Below are positions 18,881 through 26,546 of a DNA stretch of 35,610 bases, piece by piece. Position 1 is the first letter of the stretch, and every line of letters starts with the position of its first letter. This DNA comes from Actinomycetota bacterium. GTDB lineage: Bacteria; Actinomycetota; Acidimicrobiia; Acidimicrobiales; Ilumatobacteraceae. The DNA is taken from NCBI GenBank assembly GCA_026393575.1, contig JAPKZX010000095.1:1-35610 (forward strand). The letters are read 5' to 3'. The notes under the pieces are model-generated. The model searched no databases. It was not told the origin of the DNA and saw only the letters and a program-made list of their open reading frames with translations. The position numbers were made by a program, and so were the translations under genes.

Positions 18881-19378
18881 ATGGCACCGCGCGTAAAGAA
18901 AGACCTCCTTGCAGGCCTATTTGGCTCGCAACAGTCTTCGTCTCGCACGTCCAAGAAATCTTCGAAAGACCTCCAGTCCATCTTTCGCCACAAAAGCGTC
19001 CGTTTTGTACTTCGTTTCACTGCGGCCTCAGTTGCAGTAGCAGCCGTTCTGTCTTTTGTTGTCGTACCTGCGTCACGCTTCTTCACCCAACGGTCGGCCA
19101 TTGCCGAGAAATCGGCCGAATACGACGCCCTTGCTGACGCCAATGAACAGTTACAAATAGAGGTCAATGCACTGTCAACGCCAGAGGGCATTCGCAATGC
19201 TGCTCGCGCGCAACTGGGATACGTACTCCCGGGTGAACAGCCACTGCAATTTGTTCAAATGCCTGACTTGCCTACAGATTTGCCAGACGAGTGGCCCTAC
19301 ACAATGGTGACCGACATCGTTCGCATTCAGACCAATAAGGCCGCCGCCAGCAGTGGCTCGCAATCCTTCATCCCGTAA
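18881..19378 (+). CDS. ftsB: FtsB/DivIC-type septum formation initiator
   Basis: A bitopic division protein expected to join FtsL and FtsQ in the divisome. The 165 residues comprise a long basic cytoplasmic tail (MAPRVKKDLLAG through about residue 42), one membrane helix (about 43-68, FTAASVAVAAVLSFVVVPAS), and an extracytoplasmic coiled coil (SAIAEKSAEYDALADANEQL). The DivIC signature TPEGIRNAARAQLGYVLPGE is followed by a Pro-rich tail. The ATG at 18881 is chosen because a CACAAT hexamer stands 6 nt before it, as at other leaderless starts here; an in-frame ATG at 18833 would overlap the palindrome and add a non-family stretch. In other actinobacteria DUF501 and ppx follow directly; here the cox block intervenes. 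Confidence 0.85.
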   Translation: MAPRVKKDLLAGLFGSQQSSSRTSKKSSKDLQSIFRHKSVRFVLRFTAASVAVAAVLSFVVVPASRFFTQRSAIAEKSAEYDALADANEQLQIEVNALSTPEGIRNAARAQLGYVLPGEQPLQFVQMPDLPTDLPDEWPYTMVTDIVRIQTNKAAASSGSQSFIP

Positions 19379-19423
19379 GCCTTTCATTTCTTCACAACAG
19401 GCTGATTCGGCCATTCTCCATGC

Positions 19424-19451
19424 TGTGACCCCTATCTCACATCGCTAGTCT
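19424..19451 (+). promoter_or_regulatory. Promoter of coxL: TGTGAC-16-TAGTCT
   Basis: TGTGAC (19424-19429) and TAGTCT (19446-19451) are 16 bp apart in the ftsB-coxL gap. The message would carry a leader of roughly 30 nt with an AGGGGG ribosome binding site before the coxL ATG. Confidence 0.45.
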
Positions 19452-19486
19452 GTTTTGTAACCGGTACACGGACCAGGGGGTTTGAA

Positions 19487-21772
19487 ATGGGCGGAAGCAT
19501 TCTTGGAAACAGGGTTCTTCGTAAAGAAGATCCGAAATTCCTCACAACAGGAGGCGTCTACGTAGACGACTTGCTTGACGAGCCAGCATTGAACGGTGCA
19601 TTGCACGTTACGTATGCGCGCAGTTCAGTAGCGCACGGCCTCATCACCGGTATTGATTATTCCGATGCTCTCTTGATGCCAGGTGTCGTTGCAATCTTTA
19701 GCGGCGCAGATCTTGGCCTTCAGCCTCAGCCATCTGCATACAACCCAATGGCAACTCGCACACTTCTTGCAATGGACAAAGTTCGTTATGTTGGCGAGCC
19801 GGTCGTTGCAATCGTTACAGAGACTCGTGAACAAGGTGAAGACGCCGCAGAAGCAGTCATCATCGATTACGACGTGCTCGAAGCACACGTTGACCTTGAA
19901 AAAGCGATGGCAAGTACGAACCTTCTTTTTGACGCATGCGGAAGCAACGTTGTATTCGATTCCATGGTTCTCGGATTGCCCGACAACACAGGTGACGCAT
20001 ACTTCGAAGGATGCGAAGTTGTTGTCAAAGGTCGCTACATCAACCAACGCGTTGCACCGTGCCCACTTGAAGTGCGTGGCGCAGCAGCATCATGGGGAAC
20101 AGATGGTCGACTCACACAGTGGCTTTCTACTCAGCACGCTCAGGGTGCAGTTGCACCAATCGCTGCAGCAAACGGTGTCGACGCAGCACAGATTCATGTG
20201 AAGACTCCAGACGTCGGTGGTGGCTTCGGTGCAAAAATTGGCGCATACCCCGAAGAGTTATTGCTCGGCGTTATCGCAAAGAAAGTCGGCAAGTCTGTTC
20301 GTTGGCGTGAAACACGCAGCGAATCAATGGTGGGCCTCGGCCACGGTCGCGCGCAATTGCAGTACGTCACCATTGGTGGAACACGTCAAGGCAAAGTAAC
20401 GCACTACCAACTCTGGGCCATTCAGGACAGCGGCGCATGGGTCGACATGGGAACAATCCTTGCTCCATTCATGACACGCCCAATGTCTTCTGGCGTATAC
20501 GACATTCCAAACATTGAATGCCGCACAACATCAGTTGTTACAAACACCACTCCTACAGTTGCGTATCGCGGTGCGGGTCGTCCGGAAGCAACAGCTGCTA
20601 TCGAGCGCGCCATGGACATGTTTGCTGCAGAAATCGGAATGGACGCTGCTGAAGTTCGTCGCATCAACCTCATTCCAAAGTTCCTTACGCCACACACCAC
20701 AGTCGTTGGTCAGACCTACGACGTTGGTGACTACGAAACCTCACTCGACAAAGCACTAGTTGCAGCCGACTACAAGGGATGGCGTGAAAAGCAGAAAGCC
20801 CGCCGTGCAAGCGGAGATCCAAAGCAAATCGGTATCGGTGTCAGCGTCTACGTTGAAATCACCGGTGGTGTTGGCAACGGCGAATCCGCAAAAGTTGAAA
20901 TCCAAGACAATGGTCATGCGCTTGTGTACACCGGCACATCACCACACGGTCAAGGTCACGCAACATCGTGGGCAATGCTTGCTAGCGAACAAACCGGTAT
21001 CCCCATTGAAGATATTGAACTCGTATGGGGCGACACAGACCTTGTACCAATTGGTACCGGAACAATGGGATCACGTTCATTGCAACAAGGTGGAAACGCC
21101 GTGTTCGCAGTGGCAGCAGAACTTGTGAACAAAGCAAAGTCCGTTGCGGCTCGCCTGCTTGAAGCAAGTGAAGAAGACATCGTTCTCGATAAGGATGCAG
21201 CGTCATTCCATGTTGCTGGTACTCCTGCTGTTTCAAAGTCCTGGGCAGATCTTGCTGTTGCCGAAAAAGCAGCTGGCGGACTCGTCCACTCAGATGTCAT
21301 CGGCGTCGCTGGCGCAACCTTCCCGTTCGGTGCTCACGTAGCAATTGTGGAAGTCGATATCGAAACCGGCAAAGTACGACACATCGACCACACAGCATGT
21401 GACGACGCAGGCACAGTGCTGAACCCAATGTTGTTGGAAGGCCAGATTCACGGCGGAGTTGCACAAGGTGCTGCTCAAGCATTGATGGAAGAAGTTCGTT
21501 ACGACGACGATGCCAACCCAATTACATCGAACCTTGCTGATTACGCATTCATCTCGGCAGCCGAACTGCCAAGCGTTCGCGTCGTACACATGGAGACCCC
21601 AACACCTATCAACTTGATCGGTGCAAAGGGAATCGGTGAATCAGGAACCATTGGTTCAACACCTGCATTGCAATCTGCAGTCATCGATGCGTTAGCTCAC
21701 CTCAACGTACGCCACATCGACATGCCCACTACCGCCGAGAAGGTCTGGGCCGCTGTCCAGTCCGCACGATAA
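19487..21772 (+). CDS. coxL: Form II CO-dehydrogenase-like molybdenum hydroxylase, large subunit
   Basis: Large subunit of a molybdenum hydroxylase of the xanthine-oxidase family, 761 residues. It binds the molybdopterin-cytosine-dinucleotide cofactor. Visible marks are the N-terminal VLRKEDPKFLTTGG, the cofactor-binding GGGFGAK (244-250), the active-site loop AYRGAGR (359-365), QGQGH-like GQGHATSWA, and the catalytic-glutamate motif GIGESG (715-720, Glu718). AYRGAGR marks form II; true form I CO dehydrogenases have AYxCSFR with the copper-binding Cys, which is absent here. CO oxidation is thus not assured; an aldehyde or N-heterocycle could be the substrate. First gene of a coxL-coxS-coxM operon with its own promoter. 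Confidence 0.93.
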   Translation: MGGSILGNRVLRKEDPKFLTTGGVYVDDLLDEPALNGALHVTYARSSVAHGLITGIDYSDALLMPGVVAIFSGADLGLQPQPSAYNPMATRTLLAMDKVRYVGEPVVAIVTETREQGEDAAEAVIIDYDVLEAHVDLEKAMASTNLLFDACGSNVVFDSMVLGLPDNTGDAYFEGCEVVVKGRYINQRVAPCPLEVRGAAASWGTDGRLTQWLSTQHAQGAVAPIAAANGVDAAQIHVKTPDVGGGFGAKIGAYPEELLLGVIAKKVGKSVRWRETRSESMVGLGHGRAQLQYVTIGGTRQGKVTHYQLWAIQDSGAWVDMGTILAPFMTRPMSSGVYDIPNIECRTTSVVTNTTPTVAYRGAGRPEATAAIERAMDMFAAEIGMDAAEVRRINLIPKFLTPHTTVVGQTYDVGDYETSLDKALVAADYKGWREKQKARRASGDPKQIGIGVSVYVEITGGVGNGESAKVEIQDNGHALVYTGTSPHGQGHATSWAMLASEQTGIPIEDIELVWGDTDLVPIGTGTMGSRSLQQGGNAVFAVAAELVNKAKSVAARLLEASEEDIVLDKDAASFHVAGTPAVSKSWADLAVAEKAAGGLVHSDVIGVAGATFPFGAHVAIVEVDIETGKVRHIDHTACDDAGTVLNPMLLEGQIHGGVAQGAAQALMEEVRYDDDANPITSNLADYAFISAAELPSVRVVHMETPTPINLIGAKGIGESGTIGSTPALQSAVIDALAHLNVRHIDMPTTAEKVWAAVQSAR

Positions 21773-21802
21773 GAACAACGAACGAAGAGAGAAGGAACCA
21801 TC

Positions 21803-22261
21803 ATGAAGGTCACAATTACCGTCAACGGAAAGACACACGAAAGCGAAGTAGAGCCAAGAACTCTGCTCGTGCAATACGTGCGCGACACCCTCGGACTTAC
21901 CGGAACAAACATCGGCTGCGATACCTCAAGCTGTGGAGCATGTTCATTGCACCTCAACGGAGAATCCGTGAAGAGCTGCACACTTCTTGCCGCGCAAGCA
22001 GACGGCGGAACTGTTACCACCATCGAAGGCCTCGCCAACGGCGATGTTATGCACCCAATGCAAAAAGCTTTCATGGACAACCATGGCCTTCAGTGCGGAT
22101 TCTGCACACCAGGAATGGTCATGGCTGCAATCGGACTTCTCAACGAAAATCCAAACCCAACAGAAGAACAAGTGCGAATCGGACTCGAAGGCAACCTCTG
22201 CCGTTGCACCGGATACCACAACAACGTCAAGTCGGTGCTCGCATGCGCCAACGAGAAGTAA
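21803..22261 (+). CDS. coxS: Molybdenum hydroxylase small subunit, two [2Fe-2S] clusters
   Basis: The iron-sulfur subunit passes electrons from the molybdenum site to the FAD subunit. In 152 residues it has the plant-ferredoxin-type cluster (Cys39, Cys44, Cys47, Cys59 in [13 protein letters not shown] and KSCTL) and the C-terminal helical cluster (Cys98, Cys101 in CGFCTPGM; Cys133, Cys135 in LCRCTGYHN). All eight ligands are present and the length is normal. AGAAGGA lies a few bases before the ATG. It follows coxL after 30 nt and precedes coxM by 13 nt, giving the order L-S-M. Co-transcription with both is nearly certain. Confidence 0.96.
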   Translation: MKVTITVNGKTHESEVEPRTLLVQYVRDTLGLTGTNIGCDTSSCGACSLHLNGESVKSCTLLAAQADGGTVTTIEGLANGDVMHPMQKAFMDNHGLQCGFCTPGMVMAAIGLLNENPNPTEEQVRIGLEGNLCRCTGYHNNVKSVLACANEK

Positions 22262-22274
22262 ACAGGAGCCAAAC

Positions 22275-23099
22275 ATGATCCCTGCACCATTCGACTACAA
22301 GCGCGCATCATCTGCCGCAGAAGCAATCTCACTCATCGGCGAGTACGGCGACGAGTCAAAGTTCCTGGCTGGCGGACACAGTTTGTTGCCACTCATGAAA
22401 CTTCGTCTTGCCCAGCCATCCATGTTGATTGACATTGGTCGTATTCAAGACCTCTCCTACATTCGTGACGCTGGCGATCACATTGCAATCGGTGCTCTCA
22501 CCCGCCACATGGACGTTGAGAAGTCTCCAGTCCTTGCTGAGCACGCACCGTTGCTTGCTCATGCAGCAGGCCATGTTGGTGACCCACAGGTTCGTCATCG
22601 TGGAACCATCGGTGGTTCTATCGCGCACGCCGACTCAGCTTCAGACTTACCGGCAACCACGCTTGCTCTTGGCGCTACATATGTTGCACAAGGTCCGAAC
22701 GGAACTCGCGAAATTGCAGCAGCAGATTTCTACAAGGGTTTCCTCGAGTCAGCTTTGGCACCAGATGAAATGCTCACAGAGATTCGCGTTCCAAAAATGA
22801 ACGGCGCTTCATGGGGCTTCCAGAAATTCAACCGTCGTGCCCAAGACTGGGCAATCGTTGGTGTAGCTGCGTGGAAGCGTGGCACAGAGTCCGGTGTGGC
22901 ACTTGTAAACATGGGATCCGTTCCTGTGCTTGCAACAAGTGTTGCTACAGCAATCGCGGGCGGAGCAAGCATCGCAGATGCCGCTCAACTTGCAGCTGCA
23001 GAAGCAGAACCACAGTCAGACTTGAATGCAAGTGCTGAGTACCGAGTACACCTCGCGCAAGTTCTTGTGCGTCGTGCACTTGAATCAAATAACGCGTAA
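22275..23099 (+). CDS. coxM: Molybdenum hydroxylase medium (FAD-binding) subunit
   Basis: The flavin subunit hands electrons to the external acceptor. The 274 residues contain both FAD pyrophosphate motifs, AGGHSLLPLMKLRL (32-45) and TIGGSIAHADSASDLPA (111-127), and the C-terminal CO_deh_flav_C domain from about residue 170 (WGFQKFNRRAQDWAIVGVAA). The ATG at 22275 has AGGAG 6 nt upstream and begins the family N-terminus; the longer open frame from 21987 overlaps coxS out of frame and is not coding. It closes the L-S-M trio; the PAP2 gene starts 9 nt later. Confidence 0.95.
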   Translation: MIPAPFDYKRASSAAEAISLIGEYGDESKFLAGGHSLLPLMKLRLAQPSMLIDIGRIQDLSYIRDAGDHIAIGALTRHMDVEKSPVLAEHAPLLAHAAGHVGDPQVRHRGTIGGSIAHADSASDLPATTLALGATYVAQGPNGTREIAAADFYKGFLESALAPDEMLTEIRVPKMNGASWGFQKFNRRAQDWAIVGVAAWKRGTESGVALVNMGSVPVLATSVATAIAGGASIADAAQLAAAEAEPQSDLNASAEYRVHLAQVLVRRALESNNA

Positions 23100-23108
23100 C
23101 TTTCACCA

Positions 23109-24023
23109 ATGCCCATGTCCGAGATTTCACTCGGATCCATACGACGCGTAGTTGTCTGTACCTACGTCGGAGTTTTTCTCTGGAGCATCTTTGCTTTCGG
23201 TATCCCCGTTGATCGCATTGCTGTTCTTCTATGGATGTTGGGCGCATTCACTGCATCATCCATAGGTCGTACTCGCGCCGAAGTAAAACAGATGGTACGC
23301 GATTGGCTCATATTGGTTGCCATGTACATGGCATACGACTACAGCCGCGGCACCGCCGACCAATGGGGCATCGGAGTCAACTACACCCTGCTACGCGATA
23401 TCGACAGGTTCCTCACCTTTGGTCATGATCCAGTCATCGTGATGCAGAAACACTTCTACATACGGAATGATGTGAAGTGGTACGACGTCGTAGGAGCGAT
23501 CTTGTACATGACACATTTTGTTATTCCTGTGTTACCCCTCGTTCTATTGCGAATGCGCAACCGAGGTGTATGGATTCAGTATGTGCGGCGCTTCTCGCTC
23601 ACCATTGGCATCGCGGTCTTTTGCTTCATTGTGTTTCCCGCAGCACCACCATGGATGATTGCAGAAAAGGGATACCTCTCATCCGTCTCACGTATCACTG
23701 GTCGCGGGTGGTGGGAACTTCACCTCAAGACAGTCTCTAAGACTTTGGATCGTGGCGCCGCAGTTCTGAACCCGGTTGCGGCCATGCCGTCTTTACACGC
23801 AGGTCTTTCGCTATTGGCCGCGCTATGGCTTACAAGAAACGCACAACGATGGGTGCGCATTGTTGCCTTGCTCTACCCTGCCGCCATGCTCACTGCATTG
23901 GTGTATTTCGGTGAGCACTTCATTATCGATGGACTCATGGGCTGGCTCGTCGTGCTTATCGCATGGAAAGCATCAGCATGGTGGGAACATCGCCCCACAC
24001 AAAAGTCTCAGCTTTCGAACTGA
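23109..24023 (+). CDS. PAP2-superfamily membrane phosphatase/transferase (Aur1-like)
   Basis: A 304-residue polytopic membrane protein, with about six to seven hydrophobic segments. It belongs to the PAP2 superfamily, in the subgroup related to inositol-phosphorylceramide synthase. Active-site motifs seen are AMPSLHAG (motif 2, near residue 228) and FGEHFIIDGLMGW (motif 3, near residue 270). Such enzymes act on phospholipid or polyprenyl phosphates at the outer membrane face. It directly follows coxM, with 9 nt between, so it may be co-expressed although no role in CO-dehydrogenase maturation is known. Two starts (23109 and 23115) are possible. Its 3' end overlaps the convergent Dabb gene by 16 bp. 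Confidence 0.8.
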   Translation: MPMSEISLGSIRRVVVCTYVGVFLWSIFAFGIPVDRIAVLLWMLGAFTASSIGRTRAEVKQMVRDWLILVAMYMAYDYSRGTADQWGIGVNYTLLRDIDRFLTFGHDPVIVMQKHFYIRNDVKWYDVVGAILYMTHFVIPVLPLVLLRMRNRGVWIQYVRRFSLTIGIAVFCFIVFPAAPPWMIAEKGYLSSVSRITGRGWWELHLKTVSKTLDRGAAVLNPVAAMPSLHAGLSLLAALWLTRNAQRWVRIVALLYPAAMLTALVYFGEHFIIDGLMGWLVVLIAWKASAWWEHRPTQKSQLSN

Positions 24024-24301
24024 ATCACCGAGCGTGTAGCTACATAAGGGCCAAACACTTCGGCACGAATCCGATTGTGTTCATCGGCAGTGTCGTACGC
24101 ATGCCACGCCGCAACATCTTCGAATACGGCTGACACTGCAAAATCTGCTGCCGTAGGAGTATGACCAGCGTTTGGTCCGCAGTTGTAGGAAACAAGGCCG
24201 TCGAGCGTGCTGGCATATCTGCGCAACTCATTTGCCGCAATCACTGCATGACCGGTGGGAACTTTGTCATTCCATGTAAACAAAACAATGTGGTGAAGCA
24301 T
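24008..24301 (-). CDS. Dabb-domain (stress-responsive alpha/beta barrel) protein
   Basis: A 97-residue single-domain protein of the Dabb family, a dimeric ferredoxin-like barrel. It starts MLHHIVLFTWNDKVP, the usual first strand. YNCGPNAGHTPTAADFAVSAVFED forms the middle strands, and AWHAYDTADEHNRIR the last helix, before FGPYVATRSVIQFES. Roles of the family vary (stress response, small polyketide or aldehyde chemistry). It lies 9 nt after the SDR gene on the same strand, so the two form a small operon running against the cox genes. It may act on the same metabolite as the SDR, but this is a guess. Confidence 0.85.
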   Translation of the reverse strand: MLHHIVLFTWNDKVPTGHAVIAANELRRYASTLDGLVSYNCGPNAGHTPTAADFAVSAVFEDVAAWHAYDTADEHNRIRAEVFGPYVATRSVIQFES

Positions 24302-24310
24302 GGCGAAAAA

Positions 24311-25057
24311 CTACAACAATCCGCCGTACGCGCCACCATCAACATGCAGTTGTACACCAGTCATGAACTTGGCAGAGTCGCTACACATGAATGCTGCGAT
24401 ACGTCCGAAGTCATCTGCATTACCCATGACCCCTGCCGGAATTCCCATTGACTTCACGTCAGGAGACGCTCCGTACAACTGAGTGATGCGATCTGTTGCA
24501 TGTGTACCTGGCTGAATGGTGTTCACGGTAACGCCGTCACCAGCAACCTCGCGAGCAAGAGTCTTTAGAAAACCAGTCACACCGGCGCGCGCAGTGTTCG
24601 ACAAGATGAGGTTGTTCATTGGTTGACGAACAGCAACAGAAGTAATTGCGACAACTCTTCCCCACTTGCGTTGCTGCATTGCTGGCACTGCGGCCTGGCA
24701 CATTGCAACAACGCTGAGCAAATTCTTTTGCAGAGCCTCTAAATACATTTCTTCAGCCGTGTGAGCAAAACCTCCGGGAGGAGGCCCTCCACCATTTGCA
24801 ATCAAGATGTCAACAGACCCCAATAGGCCTATTGCACTCTCTACAAATTCACGTCCACCACGATCAGTTGATACATCACAGATAAACCCTTGAGCTCCAT
24901 TGCCAATTTCTACAATTGCCTTGTCAAGTTTTTTCTGATCACGACCGCACACCACAACGCGAACGCCTTCTGCAGCAAGTGCTTTCGCTGTTCCTAGCCC
25001 CAAGCCTGCAGTTCCTGCAGCAACAGCGGCAGTTCGACCCTGAATCCCTAATTCCAT
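24311..25057 (-). CDS. SDR-family oxidoreductase with altered catalytic residues
   Basis: A short-chain dehydrogenase/reductase of 248 residues. The Rossmann start AAGTAGLGLGTAKAL (13-27), CDVSTDRGG, the NGGGPPPG turn (89-96) and KNLLSVVAMCQAAVPAM are typical. The catalytic serine is present (ITS140), but 13 residues later the expected Tyr is Ser153 and the Lys is Arg157 (SNTAR in place of YxxxK). A divergent FabG-like subgroup with such LSNxxR sequences exists, and its chemistry is not well known. The ATG at 25057 is preferred: TAGGGT stands 7 nt upstream. An in-frame ATG at 25075 would lie above this element. It is divergent from the flavin oxidase gene and precedes the Dabb gene. Confidence 0.85.
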   Translation of the reverse strand: MELGIQGRTAAVAAGTAGLGLGTAKALAAEGVRVVVCGRDQKKLDKAIVEIGNGAQGFICDVSTDRGGREFVESAIGLLGSVDILIANGGGPPPGGFAHTAEEMYLEALQKNLLSVVAMCQAAVPAMQQRKWGRVVAITSVAVRQPMNNLILSNTARAGVTGFLKTLAREVAGDGVTVNTIQPGTHATDRITQLYGASPDVKSMGIPAGVMGNADDFGRIAAFMCSDSAKFMTGVQLHVDGGAYGGLL

Positions 25058-25064
25058 GTTTCTC

Positions 25065-25070
25065 ACCCTA
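25065..25070 (-). promoter_or_regulatory. Candidate leaderless -10 element of the SDR-Dabb operon
   Basis: TAGGGT on the minus strand, followed by 7 nt and the ATG at 25057. No ribosome binding site is seen. Confidence 0.4.
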
Positions 25071-25085
25071 ACCATGCCACCGAGG

Positions 25086-25091
25086 TAGTCT
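25086..25091 (+). promoter_or_regulatory. Candidate -10 element of the flavin oxidase gene
   Basis: TAGTCT lies 24 bp before the ATG at 25116, with an AAGGTGG ribosome binding site between. It is the same hexamer as in the coxL promoter. Confidence 0.4.
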
Positions 25092-25115
25092 GAGGGTCAC
25101 AAGGTGGTGAGACCA

Positions 25116-26522
25116 ATGGACGAGCGTCATCTCGACGCGATCGCCGACGCAGATACGTATCCCTACTGGTACGAAGACGTCGACGAACCCGATTCGAATC
25201 CCACACTGGTACGCACTGAGAGTTGCGACCTCTGCATTATCGGTGGTGGCTATACAGGACTATGGACCGCAATTCTTGCAAAAGAACGCGACCCTTCACG
25301 CGACGTCATATTGCTTGACGCACACGAGGTGGGTTCCGCAGCAAGCGGCCGAAACGGCGGCTTCGTTGATTCATCTCTCACGCACGGAATTGCCAATGCG
25401 CAATCTCGTTTTCCTGACGAAGTCGCAGTGCTTGAAGAACTAGGTCTCAAGAATTTCAATGCCATTGAAGAGGCCATTAAGAAATACAACATCGACTGTG
25501 ACTGGGAAAGAACAGGTGCAATTGATGTTGCTTCAACCCTGCACCCTGCTTCTTATCTCGACGAACTTCGAGACGACTACGCAGATCTTCGCAAACTCGG
25601 ACAACGCGTTGAATGGCTCGATAAAGACGCAATGCAAGCGCAAGTCAATTCACCCACGTACATCGGTGGACTATGGAGAAAAGACACCGCAGCAGTTGTG
25701 GACCCGGCCCGACTTGTCTGGGGTCTGAAAGCTGCTGCCGAATCACTGGGTGTTCGCATCTACGAAGACTCAAAGGCACTCACAATCGAACGCGATGGTG
25801 TCGGCGTACTTGTGACTACTCCGCTTGGCAAAGTGCGAGCAGGAAAAGTTGCGTTGGCTACGAATGCTTTCAAACCATTGTTGAAAAGATTGGGCAACTT
25901 TATTGCGCCGGTCTATGACTACTGCATGGTTACTGAACCACTCACTCCCGAACAACTTGAATCCATTGGTTGGAAAAATCGTCAAGGTCTCAGTGACATC
26001 CCTAACCAGTTTCACTACTACCGACTCACAGAAGACAATCGCATCTTGTGGGGCGGCTACGACGCTGTGTACTTCTTTCGTGGTCGTGTTCGTCAGGAAA
26101 ATGAATCTCGCCCAGAATCTTGGGCGCTGTTGTCAAAGCATTTCTTTGAAACGTTCCCTCAACTAGAGGGCGTGAAGTTCTCACACATGTGGGGCGGCGT
26201 TATCGACACCTGCAGTCGATTCTGTGTGTTCTGGGGCCGTGGCATGGGCGGTCGCGTCACATATGCACTCGGCTACACGGGTCTTGGCGTTGCTGCATCG
26301 CGCTTCGGAGCCGAAGTCATGCTCGACCTCATCGACGGCCGACGCACACGAGCAACAGCCACAGAATTCGTTCGCTCTAAGCCAGTGCCCTTCCCGCCAG
26401 AACCATTCCGATTCATTGGTATTCAAGCCACTCGCTGGTCACTCGATCGCGAAGATAAGACAGGCAATCGCAATATCTGGCTACGCACGCTTGACCGTCT
26501 TGGTCTCGGGTGGGACTCCTAG
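25116..26522 (+). CDS. DAO-family FAD-dependent oxidoreductase
   Basis: A 468-residue flavoprotein of the D-amino-acid-oxidase fold, similar in layout to gamma-glutamylputrescine oxidases. The FAD-binding GGGYTGLWTAILAKE follows a 36-residue lead that includes TYPYWYED. GSAASGRNGGF is the second family motif, and the C-terminal GRGMGGRVTYALGYTGLGVAAS closes the flavin site. Substrates in the family are secondary amines and amino acids. It starts from its own promoter; the ATG at 25116 with AAGGTGG upstream is preferred to GTGs at 25104 and 25107. Placed between coxM and coxD, it interrupts the cox genes, and coxD follows after 24 nt. Such an oxidase is not a usual cox partner. Confidence 0.85.
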   Translation: MDERHLDAIADADTYPYWYEDVDEPDSNPTLVRTESCDLCIIGGGYTGLWTAILAKERDPSRDVILLDAHEVGSAASGRNGGFVDSSLTHGIANAQSRFPDEVAVLEELGLKNFNAIEEAIKKYNIDCDWERTGAIDVASTLHPASYLDELRDDYADLRKLGQRVEWLDKDAMQAQVNSPTYIGGLWRKDTAAVVDPARLVWGLKAAAESLGVRIYEDSKALTIERDGVGVLVTTPLGKVRAGKVALATNAFKPLLKRLGNFIAPVYDYCMVTEPLTPEQLESIGWKNRQGLSDIPNQFHYYRLTEDNRILWGGYDAVYFFRGRVRQENESRPESWALLSKHFFETFPQLEGVKFSHMWGGVIDTCSRFCVFWGRGMGGRVTYALGYTGLGVAASRFGAEVMLDLIDGRRTRATATEFVRSKPVPFPPEPFRFIGIQATRWSLDREDKTGNRNIWLRTLDRLGLGWDS

Positions 26523-26540
26523 GCCCTGCGCCCCTACGCT
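26511..26540 (+). promoter_or_regulatory. Candidate leaderless promoter of coxD: TGGGAC-18-TACGCT
   Basis: TGGGAC (26511-26516) overlaps the end of the oxidase gene. TACGCT (26535-26540) is followed by 6 nt and the coxD GTG. There is no Shine-Dalgarno sequence. Confidence 0.4.
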
Positions 26541-26546
26541 CTATCT

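Noticed and set aside
21773-21802. CGAACGAAG before coxS as a second SOS half-site
   Set aside because: Only one arm is present, and the stretch is explained as spacer with the AGAAGGA ribosome binding site.
22275-23099. Frameshift or fusion between coxS and coxM, suggested by the long frame starting at 21987
   Set aside because: The upstream part is an out-of-frame shadow of coxS; coxM has its own ATG with an AGGAG site.
25185-25205. GATTCGAATCC resembling a tRNA T arm
   Set aside because: It lies inside the coding start of the flavin oxidase, and no acceptor, D or anticodon stem can be drawn around it.
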